14,567 bases of DNA from Bacteroidota bacterium (GCA_023415275.1 JAEZLJ010000133.1:1-14567); one strand, 5' to 3'; numbered from the stretch's first letter, positions 1 to 5,691 are shown. Numbers and translations: made by a program. The notes: generated by a model not told the origin, from the sequence alone.

Positions 1-671
1 CTGAGCAGGTAATAATCTTTTTTAAAGTGCTTGCGTGCATAGCTCCTTAATTCATTTCCTACATGCAGGTACTGTTTGCGAAGGAACAGGTATTCTTCCA
101 GCCTGCTTTTCATGGCTTCGGTGGCAGGAGCATAGGACCATCTTTGTTTGTACACCCACTGGATCATGTCCTTGCTCCAGTTGATATTATCATACTTCTC
201 AGGCAGTACAATTCCATAGTACAAAAGCATGGACTTAATATGACATTTAATGCGCCTGAGGCTTTTGACCAGGTCATTGCGCCTGCGAAAAAGGCTTCTG
301 AACTGCTCCTGCTTATGATTGGGGATGTAAATACTTTTCAGTCTTCCTGCCTCGAGTTCTCTTGCCAGGTGAGCACTGTCTACCTTATCTGTTTTTGTGG
401 TTACCTGTTTATTACCCCTGGCAATGTCTCCCGGATTGACCACCAACACTTGCCAACCGGCAGCAGTAAGGGAATGATAAATATGATAACCGCAACAACA
501 GCATTCATAACAACACTGAACCTGGTGATGTGGAAAATGCTTTGCCACATAGCCAATCAAAAGATCGGCATCTGCGTCAATGGTGAATCTTTTAAGTATG
601 AGATGTTCTTCCTGTATGGTTACTGCCCAAGTTTTTTTGTGGACGTCTAAACCAATAAAGAGTTGTTTCAT
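1..671 (-). CDS. IS110-family transposase (DEDD), 3' part beyond left edge
   Basis: The minus strand encodes 223 residues from an ATG whose complement is at 669-671, still open at base 1. The N-terminus FIGLDVHKK, then YECCCCGY, then KTDKVDSAHLAR, gives D9, E56, D95 and D98. This is the DEDD catalytic spacing of the IS110/IS621 RuvC-like domain; the two last Asp are three residues apart, as in that family. The Tnp_20 C-terminal half with its catalytic Ser lies outside the window, so activity cannot be judged. A strong SD (GGAGGT, 677-682 on the minus strand) lies five bases upstream, unusual for Bacteroidota and supporting this start. Enzymes of this family recombine circular element DNA into short target sites, guided in characterised members by an element-encoded bridge RNA. 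The plus-strand reading frame here is only its shadow. Odd point: six cysteines flank E56. Family call is firm; subgroup (IS110 or IS1111) is open. Confidence 0.9.
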   Translation of the reverse strand, partial: MKQLFIGLDVHKKTWAVTIQEEHLILKRFTIDADADLLIGYVAKHFPHHQVQCCYECCCCGYHIYHSLTAAGWQVLVVNPGDIARGNKQVTTKTDKVDSAHLARELEAGRLKSIYIPNHKQEQFRSLFRRRNDLVKSLRRIKCHIKSMLLYYGIVLPEKYDNINWSKDMIQWVYKQRWSYAPATEAMKSRLEEYLFLRKQYLHVGNELRSYARKHFKKDYYLL

Positions 672-673
672 AA

Positions 674-700
674 CTTACCTCCGAATTTTAGAAGGGTAAG
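674..700 (-). promoter_or_regulatory. Stem overlapping the transposase Shine-Dalgarno
   Basis: CTTACC at 674-679 pairs perfectly with GGTAAG at 695-700 across a 15-base loop. The inner arm covers half of the GGAGGT ribosome site (677-682) of the transposase. In the transcript this 6-bp stem would partly hide the SD, a plausible way of keeping transposase expression low. The pairing is read directly from the sequence; the regulatory role is inference. The stem is short, so chance is possible. Confidence 0.35.
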
Positions 701-733
701 CTACTCTTTTACATATATGCTTGCAGCAATGCA

Positions 734-850
734 GGCCAAGTGCTACATTTATACAGTAAACCATTATTAAACAACTGAACAGGTATCATCAGCAGGATCA
801 CAGACTTCCTGCACTGCCAGCAATACCTGGAACGTTAGCGGTAATACAAA
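734..850 (+). repeat. Direct repeat copy A (upstream of transglutaminase gene)
   Basis: This copy matches 1988-2104 in two collinear blocks. Bases 738-760 match 1994-2016 at 18 of 23 positions, and 831-850 match 2085-2104 at 15 of 20. The blocks are 93 bases apart here and 91 in the other copy. Both copies contain CAAC (here 772-775) and CGTTA (833-837), which bound a hairpin that differs between copies. The two copies flank the gene at 872-2002. Conserved ends around a variable foldable middle recall integron attC sites, but the RYYYAAC/GTTRRRY core is not met. The transposase end of the IS element probably lies left of 738. Confidence 0.5.
780..829. other. Two-tier hairpin with internal loop (bridge-RNA-like or attC-like)
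   Basis: CAGGTAT (780-786) pairs perfectly with ATACCTG (823-829). Inside it GCAGGA (792-797) pairs perfectly with TCCTGC (807-812). The two stems are separated by an asymmetric internal loop (5 bases against 10) and capped by a 9-base loop. Read on the minus strand it lies upstream of the IS110 transposase, where IS110-group elements encode their bridge RNA, whose guide segments sit in such internal loops. It also lies inside direct repeat A, where it would be the variable arm of a recombination-site-like element. No T-tract follows, so it is not a terminator. Structure is clear; function is open. Confidence 0.5.
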
Positions 851-871
851 TCCTCATTCTTCAAAGAGTAC

Positions 872-2002
872 ATGAATAAAAGCAAAACCCTACTGATATT
901 TTTTCTTCTCCCAATCATTGATTTTTCGCAGAAGACCGAAATAAACTTTTCATTGGTAGATAGTTTGGCGATTACAGTTAAATACAAGAAGGATTTGACC
1001 GCTTTGACACAGGAACTAACAAGCCCGTATTCAGAACAACTACTAAAAGCCAGAGCAATTTTCAAATGGATAACAGAAAACATTGCCTACGACTATAAGT
1101 ATTATAACAAGTATTACTACAAAGGCAAAGAACCAGAAACCTATAAATGCAAGGAAGAAGAAAACTGTGAGGCTAAAAGGATGGCGTGGGAAATAAGGTA
1201 CATAGACAAGGTTCTACGAAAGAAAAAAGCGGTCTGTCAGGGATACGCCATGCTCTTTAGGAAAATGTGTGATATTGCCGGACTGAAATCAGAATTAATA
1301 ACCGGGTATGTAAGGACGGAACATTACCAGGTCGGCACCGTCGGGAAACTTGACCATGCCTGGAATGCTGTTTGGCTTGATAGTGCTTATTATTTATTAG
1401 ATGCTACTTGGGCAGCCGGTGGCTGTGGCAAGGACGACGATGGAAAGCTCTTAAACTTTACCAAGAACTTCAATGACTACTACTGGTTGACACCAGCCGC
1501 AAATTTTGCAAGAAACCATTTTCCACAAAACAATAGGTGGGTTTTGTTGACTAATTATACGAAAGACAACTTCGCTGCTAATGCTTATTACTTATCCAGC
1601 GTAATCAAAAACATTAAACTCATAGCACCAGCTTCAGGTATCATAAATGCGAAAAAGGGCGACACTCTTCGTTTCAAAATCGATTACAATGGTTCTTTCA
1701 AAGAGCTGCAAATCAACTCAAATCTTTTTCGCAACCCTGATATTTGGGTTTGGGATGAAATTTCCAAACACAAAAGGGTGCGTAGACTTGACACCGTGGC
1801 TGTAAAAAAACAACAGTACATCAACTATAAGCGTGACGGAAGCATATATGAATTTGAGTATGTCGTACCAGACAATGCACTTTACTACCTGGAAATTATT
1901 TTTGACAGGCAACGAGTGATGCGTTTTAAAGTAGTTACGAACACCGTAAATCTAAGTACTACCCCTAACAGGTCTTTTGTAAAAGTGGGCCTGAAGTGCT
2001 AA
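872..2002 (+). CDS. Secreted transglutaminase-like (papain-fold) protein
   Basis: 376 residues. A hydrophobic N-terminal segment (residues 5-20) reads as a signal peptide. The transglutaminase-like core follows, with the catalytic triad visible: C122 in AVCQGYAMLF, H162 in LDHAWNAVW and D177 in YLLDATWAAGG. This matches transglut_core proteins, where the Cys-His-Asp set catalyses protein cross-linking or, in many bacteria, peptide cleavage. The substrate is unknown. The C-terminal half (about 210-355) looks beta-rich with no recognised domain. The last 20 or so residues look like low-constraint sequence, and the stop codon falls inside direct repeat B. Start is ATG with AAAGAG upstream. It likely acts in the periplasm or at the cell surface. 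Its neighbours give no pathway. The gene is bracketed by repeats A and B, suggesting it arrived as a unit. Domain call is sure; role is not. Confidence 0.85.
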   Translation: MNKSKTLLIFFLLPIIDFSQKTEINFSLVDSLAITVKYKKDLTALTQELTSPYSEQLLKARAIFKWITENIAYDYKYYNKYYYKGKEPETYKCKEEENCEAKRMAWEIRYIDKVLRKKKAVCQGYAMLFRKMCDIAGLKSELITGYVRTEHYQVGTVGKLDHAWNAVWLDSAYYLLDATWAAGGCGKDDDGKLLNFTKNFNDYYWLTPAANFARNHFPQNNRWVLLTNYTKDNFAANAYYLSSVIKNIKLIAPASGIINAKKGDTLRFKIDYNGSFKELQINSNLFRNPDIWVWDEISKHKRVRRLDTVAVKKQQYINYKRDGSIYEFEYVVPDNALYYLEIIFDRQRVMRFKVVTNTVNLSTTPNRSFVKVGLKC

Positions 2003-2104
2003 ATTTCATCTGTAAATAATAATCAACGTAAGTGCTAAAGTGGAGCAATAAATTTTCAAATATCCCACCTTCCCAAAGCGCTTCTACGTTAACAGTAATC
2101 CAGA
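1988..2104 (+). repeat. Direct repeat copy B (downstream of transglutaminase gene)
   Basis: This is the partner of 734-850. It begins within the last codons of the transglutaminase gene and ends at the start codon of the next gene. Inside, AACGTA (2025-2030) plus AGTGCT (2031-2036) pairs with AGCGCT (2077-2082) plus TACGTT (2085-2090): 12 pairs including one G-T, with TC (2083-2084) bulged out. GTGG (2040-2043) can pair with CCAC (2065-2068) further in. The span from CAAC to GTT is 67 bases, against 65 in copy A. A 10-base direct repeat, AAGTGCTAAA, also occurs twice here (1994-2003, 2030-2039). Confidence 0.5.
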
Positions 2105-2706
2105 TGCGACCATTCTTCATATTCATACTGACGATATTTATTAGCGTTTCCTCACAGGCTCAAACCACTTCTTTGGATGAGGTCGAACCCTATGGCTATG
2201 ATACGACATTAAAAGGCGGCTACATAATTTCATTTAAGGTTGACGATAGCCTGCAATATCTCTATCTCAAAAAAGGCAACAAGACTATAACCAAATTGTC
2301 ATCCACATCAAGAGGATTGCCATACAAGAATTTGGGTTATGTAGGTGCGGATTTTATAAATTATTTTGTTTTGGTATATTCTTTCGGAGGCGGTAATCCT
2401 CATTATATTGACCTTATCAAAAAAGCGACAGGACAAAACCTTTTTAAAAACGCTCCTGCATGGATTGGTGCAGATCAAAAAAAAGAGTATCTATTGTATA
2501 GTGACAACGATGTGCCTGACAAGAAAAACGAAATGACTTTGCTTAACATACGGACAGGGAAAAGGCAGTACTTCAAATTTCCTAATGACATTTTCGACGG
2601 AGCTGAGGTTCTAAACCGTATTGAAATCAACAGGCTCAATGACAAGCAGCTTGTAATTAAATACGAAACAAAAAAAGGCTCCAAGATGAAACTGTACAAC
2701 CGATAA
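2104..2706 (+). CDS. Hypothetical secreted protein
   Basis: 200 residues from ATG 2104. I chose this start because it puts a clean signal peptide first (MRPFFIFILTIFISVSSQAQ, cleavage after the QAQ region). The frame is open back to a GTG at 2032, but that would add 24 polar residues before the signal. The mature part is polar and looks beta-rich, with repeated hydrophobic-polar strands, several Tyr/Phe, a GGGNPHYIDL segment and a lysine-rich end. I recognise no domain or catalytic motif; a small beta-propeller fragment or DUF is possible. There is no clear SD. Repeat B ends at its start codon, so its leader may come from the repeat. Exported localisation is well supported; function is unknown. 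Confidence 0.7.
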   Translation: MRPFFIFILTIFISVSSQAQTTSLDEVEPYGYDTTLKGGYIISFKVDDSLQYLYLKKGNKTITKLSSTSRGLPYKNLGYVGADFINYFVLVYSFGGGNPHYIDLIKKATGQNLFKNAPAWIGADQKKEYLLYSDNDVPDKKNEMTLLNIRTGKRQYFKFPNDIFDGAEVLNRIEINRLNDKQLVIKYETKKGSKMKLYNR

Positions 2707-2829
2707 CAAAAGATTGGTAAAATAGCTGCGGCATTATTATCTTTCGAGCAAAAGAACTTGAACAGAAACAATATTAATGAAGCTGTGGAACGCAGAATAC
2801 AGCTACTTAACAAAACCATCTTCTTTTAG
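2707..2829 (+). pseudogene. Possible gene remnant in frame after the preceding stop
   Basis: Directly after the TAA of the preceding gene, the same frame stays open for 40 codons to TAG 2827-2829. The codons look protein-like: an amphipathic helical stretch including NINEAVERRIQLLNK and ending TIFF. There is no ATG, GTG or TTG start in this frame. It may be the C-terminal relic of a lost gene, or an extension reached by stop-codon read-through. Chance is also possible at this length. The minus-strand frame covering it starts and ends in coding DNA and looks like a shadow. Confidence 0.25.
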
Positions 2830-2847
2830 TTGCACTTAAGAATAATT

Positions 2848-3312
2848 ATGGAACAATCAAACGAACTGCTTTTAGAAACACTCCTTGCAGAAAACAAAAG
2901 AAGAAGAGCTCTTCTTCCTACATGGATTAAAATATTTGCCTGGATTTTTATGATTATGGGTGCTTTAGTACCTATTGTCTTTATCATAGGCCTTTTGGGT
3001 GGAAATGCTCAACTTTCATTATTTGGACTGGAAACAAATAACCCGCTATCTCCCCTTGGAATTTTCCTCGTTTTCTTATTTATGTTGAAAGGCTTTGCTG
3101 CTTTTAGTCTATGGATGGAAAAAGATTTGGCTATCAACCTTGCCATTGCTGATGCTATATTGGGCATAGTTGTATGTTGTGCTGTAATGTTCATTATTCC
3201 GTTTCTTGCTGAAAACTTAAGCTTTAAATTCAGTGTTAGACTTGAATTGGCTTTGTTGATACCATATTTGCTGAAACTGAAGAAGATTAAACCCTTCTGG
3301 CAAGGTAATTAG
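2848..3312 (+). CDS. Hypothetical four-helix inner-membrane protein
   Basis: 154 residues from ATG 2848. A TTG at 2830 would add six residues and overlaps nothing useful. After a charged N-terminus (ENKRRR, about residues 15-20) come four hydrophobic segments at roughly 26-50, 65-85, 93-115 and 130-147, ending in a basic LKKIKPF tail. This is an inner-membrane protein by topology. I recognise no family. It may resemble the small DUF membrane proteins common near phage-type or cassette regions, but nothing specific shows. No convincing SD precedes the ATG. Its last codons form the left arm of the 3302-3386 inverted repeat. The reading frame is intact. Confidence 0.7.
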   Translation: MEQSNELLLETLLAENKRRRALLPTWIKIFAWIFMIMGALVPIVFIIGLLGGNAQLSLFGLETNNPLSPLGIFLVFLFMLKGFAAFSLWMEKDLAINLAIADAILGIVVCCAVMFIIPFLAENLSFKFSVRLELALLIPYLLKLKKIKPFWQGN

Positions 3313-3386
3313 CAGTGGCTTAACGTTCGCCCTGGGTCTTCTCCTATGGCTTAGTGCGTAGGGCGGAGAGACCTGGGATTACCTTT
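3302..3386. repeat. 85-bp imperfect inverted repeat with bulged bases
   Basis: AAGGTAAT (3302-3309) pairs perfectly with ATTACCTT (3379-3386). Inside, the arm CCCTGGGTCTTCTCC pairs with GGAGAGACCTGGG with a T-T mismatch and single bulged G and T. A competing 6-bp stem, CGCCCT/AGGGCG, uses overlapping bases. The left arm begins inside the last codons of the 2848-3312 gene, and the next gene starts 15 bases after the right arm. No T-tract follows, so it is a poor terminator. Long imperfect arms with extrahelical bases overlapping a gene end recall attC-type sites or small mobile hairpins; neither is proven. Confidence 0.5.
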
Positions 3387-3400
3387 AACATACAGTCTTT

Positions 3401-3706
3401 ATGAATTTAGAAAAAATAGTAGGTAAAAGCCTTTGCTTGATTGTTTGGAATATCCAAAAAGAAGATGATGTACATGTCTATTTAGGCAAATTTCATAAGT
3501 TAGATGGTGGCGGCTATTTTGTGAACGAAGAAAAGGGTTGGCAAGTTTCACTTGATGAAGGGCAGTTGGATAAACTTATGCCTGTGTCAGACGATTTAAA
3601 GGAAACTTTATTGAATGCCGATTATGCTCTTTCAATGAGTATAGATGATTTGCCAGAAACAGATACTGGAGAATTTAGAGTCACTGGAATGAATTGGAAC
3701 GAATGA
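3401..3706 (+). CDS. Hypothetical small acidic cytoplasmic protein
   Basis: 101 residues from an ATG 15 bases after the 3302-3386 inverted repeat. There is no signal peptide or membrane segment. The protein is acidic, with DDVHVYLGKFHKL, a GGGYFVNEEKGW turn and a late DDLPETDTGEF stretch. Size, acidity and context (orphan gene in an accessory stretch) would fit an immunity-type or regulator-binding protein, but no family is recognised and no toxin gene is adjacent. Codon pattern and complete frame support it as real. The next gene starts 118 bases on. Function unknown. Confidence 0.6.
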   Translation: MNLEKIVGKSLCLIVWNIQKEDDVHVYLGKFHKLDGGGYFVNEEKGWQVSLDEGQLDKLMPVSDDLKETLLNADYALSMSIDDLPETDTGEFRVTGMNWNE

Positions 3707-3824
3707 ACATTTCGTATGTATGCATTACTAATAACTTAGAAGAATCTTGGGGTCTTCCTTCATTTCAAAGCCAGGCAGTGAAAACTCAGGGTGAAGAGTA
3801 AAATGCCAAACTAATTCATTACCA

Positions 3825-4328
3825 ATGCGAAAATCTTATTTACTGATTTTATTTTTATTCCTTTTTTCAGCCTGCCAGAATAAGGTGTTGAATGAGACCC
3901 AACACGAAGACGAACCTGGCTTGTACACTACACCTAGCGAGGATCCCGAAATGAATAGTGCAATTGAGAAGGCCAAAATTTCATTTTATATATTTGAGAA
4001 GGCCTTCAAAAGTAAGCAATACGATTCCAGCACATTTACTGTAAAAATGAGATTTCCGACAAACAAAGGAGGAGAACACTTGTGGCTAACGAACATTGAA
4101 GCTGTTGATTCTGATTATTTGGGTATAGTGAATAATCAACCTGAGGCTACAAGCGCAGTTAAACTTGGTGATAAGATCAAAATAAATAAGAATCAATTAA
4201 GTGATTGGATGTATAGCGAACAAGGGAATTTAAAAGGTGGATATACCATCAAAGTAATCCGTAGCCGAATGTCTGCTGAAGAAAGAAAACAGTTCGACTC
4301 AACGTTCCCATATAAAATAGAAGACTAG
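3825..4328 (+). CDS. DUF2314 domain lipoprotein (YegJ-like)
   Basis: 167 residues. The N-terminus MRKSYLLILFLFLFSAC is a type II signal with the lipidated Cys at 17, so a membrane-anchored lipoprotein is expected. From about residue 45 the sequence follows DUF2314: an FTVKMRFP strand, then GGEHLWLTNIE, then LGDKIKINKNQLSDWMY, then GGYTIKVIRSRMSAEER. E. coli YegJ is the named relative. The biochemical role of DUF2314 is not established; such genes often occur in accessory and toxin-rich loci, which has suggested an immunity-like role. It stands alone here: its own strand partner ends 118 bases upstream, and the next gene downstream is convergent. Family assignment is confident, function is not. 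Confidence 0.8.
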   Translation: MRKSYLLILFLFLFSACQNKVLNETQHEDEPGLYTTPSEDPEMNSAIEKAKISFYIFEKAFKSKQYDSSTFTVKMRFPTNKGGEHLWLTNIEAVDSDYLGIVNNQPEATSAVKLGDKIKINKNQLSDWMYSEQGNLKGGYTIKVIRSRMSAEERKQFDSTFPYKIED

Positions 4329-4351
4329 GCGGTTTTGAATTGCTTTTCCAG

Positions 4352-4374
4352 ATGGGTCATTACACTGACCACAT
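4352..4374 (+). other. Hairpin downstream of the DUF2314 gene
   Basis: ATGGGTCA (4352-4359) pairs with TGACC and CAT (4366-4374), eight pairs with A4371 bulged and loop TTACAC. It sits 24 bases after the stop codon. There is no T-tract after it, so intrinsic termination is unlikely; it may stabilise the 3' end of the transcript. Confidence 0.3.
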
Positions 4375-4454
4375 GGCGCCAGGCCAACTACAAGATTAAA
4401 TTATAGTAAAGATTTTCTTCCTCCTAGTCTCTTTTAAAGTACTGACGGGAGGAA

Positions 4455-4483
4455 CAAAAAGAAACCCGGCGCTTTGAACCGGG
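4455..4483 (-). terminator. Rho-independent terminator of the lysine-rich mini-gene
   Basis: Read on the minus strand, CCCGG and CCGGG (4465-4469 with 4479-4483) form a GC stem with a 9-base loop. It is followed by TTTCTTTTTG (4455-4464). It begins 18 bases after the stop codon of the minus-strand mini-gene at 4501-4596. Stem, loop and T-tract are all present, so this is the clearest terminator in the window. The plus-strand side lacks a T-run, so it acts mainly on minus-strand transcripts. Confidence 0.75.
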
Positions 4484-4500
4484 CTTTCTGTGTTTTGAGC

Positions 4501-4596
4501 TTACCGTGCTTTTTTCTTTGGATCTGCTTTCTTCTGTGCGGAGCTTTTCTTCTTGGTAGGCTTATTCTTTTTAGGTTCAGCTGTCTTTTTAGGCAT
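4501..4596 (-). CDS. Lysine-rich basic mini-protein (31 residues)
   Basis: A 31-residue frame on the minus strand starts MPKKTAEPKKNK and ends ADPKKKAR, with lysine making up about half of it plus Pro, Ala and Ser. It resembles the lysine-rich tails of histone H1-like or DNA-binding proteins and is probably disordered. A clear terminator follows 18 bases downstream, which argues for a real transcript. TAAATTTG, a match to the Bacteroidota -7 element TAnnTTTG, lies five bases before the ATG, but no -33 TTTG is seen, so promoter status is weak. A 13-codon frame with a better SD lies just upstream. It is convergent with the DUF2314 gene. A nucleic-acid-binding role is inference from charge alone. 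Confidence 0.55.
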   Translation of the reverse strand: MPKKTAEPKKNKPTKKKSSAQKKADPKKKAR

Positions 4597-4620
4597 ACAA
4601 TCAAATTTAAGGTTAGTGAA

Positions 4621-4662
4621 TTATTTATTCCTGGCTGCATAGTATTTCTTCCGTTCTTCCAT
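4621..4662 (-). CDS. Possible 13-residue leader ORF
   Basis: On the minus strand ATG at 4662 opens MEERKKYYAARNK and stops at 4621. AAAGGA (4667-4672) lies four bases upstream, a better ribosome site than that of the lysine-rich mini-gene 24 bases downstream. The peptide is also strongly basic. It could be a leader peptide coupled to the mini-gene or a tiny protein itself. Such short frames often arise by chance, so this is tentative. Confidence 0.25.
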   Translation of the reverse strand: MEERKKYYAARNK

Positions 4663-4918
4663 GTTGTCCTTTCAGAAGCGGCAACTGTTCAGCCAAAATA
4701 TAAGTAAACAAAGATAGGCTGCTGACACAGGTTTCACCAAATACAGGTTGAGGAACCATGAGTGAACCAATCAATTCTAAGAACTTTAAATCAACAAGGC
4801 TGCAGCATGAACCTCATTACCCGTACTTCGTAAAGCCTCAAACTCTTTTGCACAATTGGATTATCTTACATTTTATCACTGCTCTTTATTTCCGATAATT
4901 TTTAAATATTACCTCCCA

Positions 4919-5458
4919 ATGAAGTTTAATTATGGATTGGAATCCCTGGCAATTGTTTTTTCCATTTTGATGTTATCATGCAGTAGTGTAAACTCAAACA
5001 AGACGAACAATGAGGTAGCCTTGTCAGGAAACTCAGATGTGCAGGCGCAGATTCAGAATAATAAGGCCTTAGTGATGAAACTTTACCAGGCTCTCAATGA
5101 TACAAATTGGGCGGTAGCAAAAACATTGGTTCATCAGGATTTCAAGCACCATTTTGTTAAGGACACTGGTTTTGGCGTAACCTCCTGGAGCGGCTTTGAA
5201 AAAGGATACAGGATGTCACAAAAAGCATTTCCTGATTGGAAATTAACTGTTATGAATATTGTCGCTGAAGGCGAGTACATCTCTGTACTTTTAAAAGGAG
5301 AAGGGACACATCTAGGCGATTTTGCAGGAGTTCCAGCAACCAACATAAAGGCGGGTGCACCTATTATGCTTTTGCACCAGGTAAAGGACGGCAAAATATT
5401 TGCTGACTGGGAAATAATGAATGCGGGGGCTTTTCTCGAACAATTAAAAAAGCATTGA
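4919..5458 (+). CDS. SnoaL-like (ester cyclase family) lipoprotein
   Basis: 179 residues from ATG 4919. This start gives a lipoprotein signal ending SILMLSC with Cys at 21; an upstream in-frame codon at 4856 would add 21 hydrophobic residues and spoil it. The rest, about residues 45-178, is a single SnoaL-like/NTF2-fold domain. It shows LVMKLYQALNDTNW, then HHFV, then FPDWKLTVMNIVAEGE, then GTHLGDFAGVPATN, and the closing DGKIFADWEIMN strand typical of the ester cyclase group. Family members bind small hydrophobic ligands or isomerise them; the ligand here cannot be read. A lipid-anchored NTF2 fold suggests a periplasmic binding or scavenging role (inference). It stands alone, with about 250 bases of spacer on each side. 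Confidence 0.8.
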   Translation: MKFNYGLESLAIVFSILMLSCSSVNSNKTNNEVALSGNSDVQAQIQNNKALVMKLYQALNDTNWAVAKTLVHQDFKHHFVKDTGFGVTSWSGFEKGYRMSQKAFPDWKLTVMNIVAEGEYISVLLKGEGTHLGDFAGVPATNIKAGAPIMLLHQVKDGKIFADWEIMNAGAFLEQLKKH

Positions 5459-5580
5459 GGCATGCTAGATGCGTTAGGCCGTCAATTCAAATACCCTACC
5501 ATACACAAAGCTTGTGGAAGTTAGGCACATTAAAAGAAAGTGGAGTAGAATAATGTACGATAGGGCACGCAACTTTCATT

Positions 5581-5602
5581 GCAACATTTTTGGAAATGTT
5601 GC
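5581..5602. promoter_or_regulatory. Perfect 9-bp inverted repeat, possible operator
   Basis: GCAACATTT (5581-5589) and AAATGTTGC (5594-5602) are perfect reverse complements around TTGG. No T-tract follows on either strand, so a terminator is unlikely. It lies about 110 bases before the DUF4405-like gene, a reasonable place for a dimeric repressor site or an RNA element. Function is inferred from symmetry only. Confidence 0.4.
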
Positions 5603-5662
5603 AGTCATTTGAAATTGAGGTGGTATCTGACAACAGGAATTATCCAGGGTGTGACTTCTTCT

Positions 5663-5691
5663 GCGAGTCTCCGGCAAATGACTCGCGGAGA
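5663..5691 (+). promoter_or_regulatory. Two mutually exclusive stems in the leader of the DUF4405 gene
   Basis: GCGAGTC (5663-5669) pairs with GACTCGC (5680-5686). TCTCCG (5668-5673) pairs with CGGAGA (5686-5691). Both are perfect, and they share bases 5668-5669 and 5686, so only one can form. The segment ends 19 bases before the GTG start of the next gene, and its 3' arm holds the only GGAG-like ribosome-site candidate (5687-5690). This is the layout of a small translational switch, but no trigger or known riboswitch family is recognised. Confidence 0.35.

Noticed and set aside
63..650. Long plus-strand frame opposite the transposase
   Set aside because: It is the antisense shadow of the IS110-family transposase, whose minus-strand reading has the DEDD motifs in order and a strong SD.
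2032..2103. GTG start 24 codons upstream of the secreted protein
   Set aside because: It would place polar residues before a clean signal peptide and lies within repeat B, where sequence is explained by the repeat.
734..3386. Classical chromosomal integron with true attC sites
   Set aside because: No integrase gene in the window, and the repeats lack the RYYYAAC/GTTRRRY cores with paired R boxes. Kept only as cassette-like repeats.
3707..3824. Weak GAAGA/TCTTC hairpin after the small acidic gene as a terminator
   Set aside because: The stem is only 5 bp, AT-rich and without a T-tract.
3401..4328. Toxin-immunity or toxin-antitoxin pair (small acidic protein plus DUF2314 lipoprotein)
   Set aside because: No toxin domain is present, the genes are 118 bases apart, and one is exported while the other is cytoplasmic.
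4474..4707. Plus-strand 77-codon frame rich in Phe, Leu and Cys
   Set aside because: It is the complement of the lysine-rich mini-gene (AAG/AAA read backwards) and crosses its terminator.
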